Shown here piece after piece: positions 63,067-64,000 of a stretch of DNA of 64,000 nt. Origin of the DNA: Podospora comata (taxonomy: Eukaryota; Ascomycota; Sordariomycetes; Sordariales; Podosporaceae); NCBI GenBank assembly GCA_017354895.1, contig CP071497.1, forward strand, positions 4,340,001 to 4,404,000, in the 5' to 3' direction. The position numbers and the translations under genes were made by a program. The notes beneath the pieces were generated by a model. That model saw nothing but the letters and a program-made list of their open reading frames with translations, was not told the origin of the DNA and did no database searches. How positions within the stretch are numbered: position 1 is the first letter of the stretch; the number at the start of each line of letters is the position of its first letter.

Positions 63067-64000
63067 CTTGATATCGGCCGGAGTTGGGCGGGCAAAAGAG
63101 CGACTGCCGATGGTGATGGAGGTGGAAGGACGCCATCGTTGGAACGGGATGCGCTGGCCATCTTATATCATCACGTCGGCGATGGTGCAGTAGCTGGTTA
63201 CCTGGAAGGAATGAAGGAATGTCATCTCGGCGGAAGAGAGTTGCCTTTTTCAGATGACCCCTTGTCGGCCACAAGCAACGATGTGCAAATGCACTGTTTT
63301 CCCATTGAGATTCCCCTATCATGAGGGGCCTACTGAGCATCGCATTTGGCTGAGTCCGAGTTCGTTCAGGGGTATTGACGCGGGGAAGCATATGCTCCAA
63401 CGCCATTGCATGAGCAAACAGGTGTGAGGGCGGATTGTGGGCTACAATTGGAAGTTGGAAAGTTCCAATCAGCGTCCAACCGTTGCATTTTGAAGGTCTA
63501 TGTTGCACTGCACCAGCCAATGATGAGGAGAAACGCGGCAATGTGACCTGGCCAGGGGGCCGTAGCGTACCCGTCAAGCTGGCCTACAGGAGCCGACTGG
63601 CCAATGTGTAGCCAATCCATCGACAAAGCCGAGCACATGATTTTATACAGGAAACCTAATCCTGGTAAGAACACCGGGATCGGCCGCGCTTCTACAGATG
63701 CTCTTTTCCATCTTCATGCAAGGCATCTTTACGGCTGTCTCAAGTCATACTTTGCACGTGAATCATTCCTGGGTCAGAAGAAGAGAATACCTATCTTGCG
63801 CAATCTCACTTGCAAGGATCGAAATTACAGGTGGCACTTGGGTATCGCAGAGTCAACACACTTTTTCCAGCGCGATGAGAGCATTCCTCTGACAGAGACA
63901 ATGGTGGTACAAGGCAACCAGTCCCTAAGCCATTTGTGTGATTACTAACTATCCGTACCTAGACTCCTCTCTAAGCCGATGGAACAAAAACAATGCCTGC
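63067..64000. other. promoter side of the NLP gene, no other gene supported
   Basis: A plus-strand frame at 63604-63948 (115 codons) has an ATG but no motif or convincing composition, and I do not call it. Confidence 0.35.

Noticed and set aside
63604-63948. 115-codon plus-strand frame at the right edge
   Set aside because: It has an ATG but no motif, signal peptide or family likeness; length alone is not enough.

Overview
The window looks like chromosomal DNA of a filamentous ascomycete, most likely a sordariomycete. Genes carry short GT-AG introns (about 45-90 bp, often with a CTAAC-like branch site), a 5S rRNA gene stands alone, there is an AA9 cellulose-active monooxygenase and an NPP1/NLP-type secreted protein, and many decayed reading frames carry TAA/TAG stops of the kind left by repeat-induced point mutation (RIP). 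I could not run any search, so family names rest on recognised motifs.

Left part (1-23 kb), mostly intact genes. It opens with the 3' end of a single-pass membrane protein. Then comes a possible cell-death/immunity cluster: two divergently transcribed alpha/beta hydrolases of the DUF676/PGAP1-like (SesB-like) type at 1.2-4.3 kb, and a 1359-residue NLR-type protein at 9.3-13.6 kb that joins the same hydrolase fold to a NACHT NTPase. The first hydrolase ends in a short asparagine/glycine/valine segment resembling a fungal amyloid signalling motif. Between them lie an ankyrin protein and two small coiled-coil proteins. Further right are a 3CxxC zinc-finger protein and three minus-strand genes (16.4-21.4 kb), each with an RVxF-like element, in two cases close to a SILK-like element, suggesting a phosphatase-1-docking family.

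Middle part (23-54 kb), an accessory, repeat-scarred region. It holds a 5S rRNA gene and a truncated copy, a broken SET-domain gene, an internally deleted and RIP-mutated pogo/Fot1-type transposon with 50-bp terminal inverted repeats (32.94-34.06 kb), an FHA-kinase pseudogene next to it, pieces of Est1-type genes, a Myb-like gene, a BCS1-like AAA pseudogene, several unrecognised frames broken by TAA/TAG stops, palindromic tandem repeats, a MADS-like gene, and at 52.4-53.7 kb the C-terminal part of a DUF3435/FluG-domain protein, the family that includes Starship 'captain' tyrosine recombinases. It points leftward, so the accessory region could be the remains of a Starship; this is inference.

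Right part (54-64 kb): two broken zinc metalloprotease copies (both keep HExxH) flank a highly acidic cysteine-cluster protein; then another small Cys-rich protein, a tRNA-Ser(GCT), the AA9 gene and the NLP gene, both intact and secreted. Long gene-free stretches are described in their own entries.
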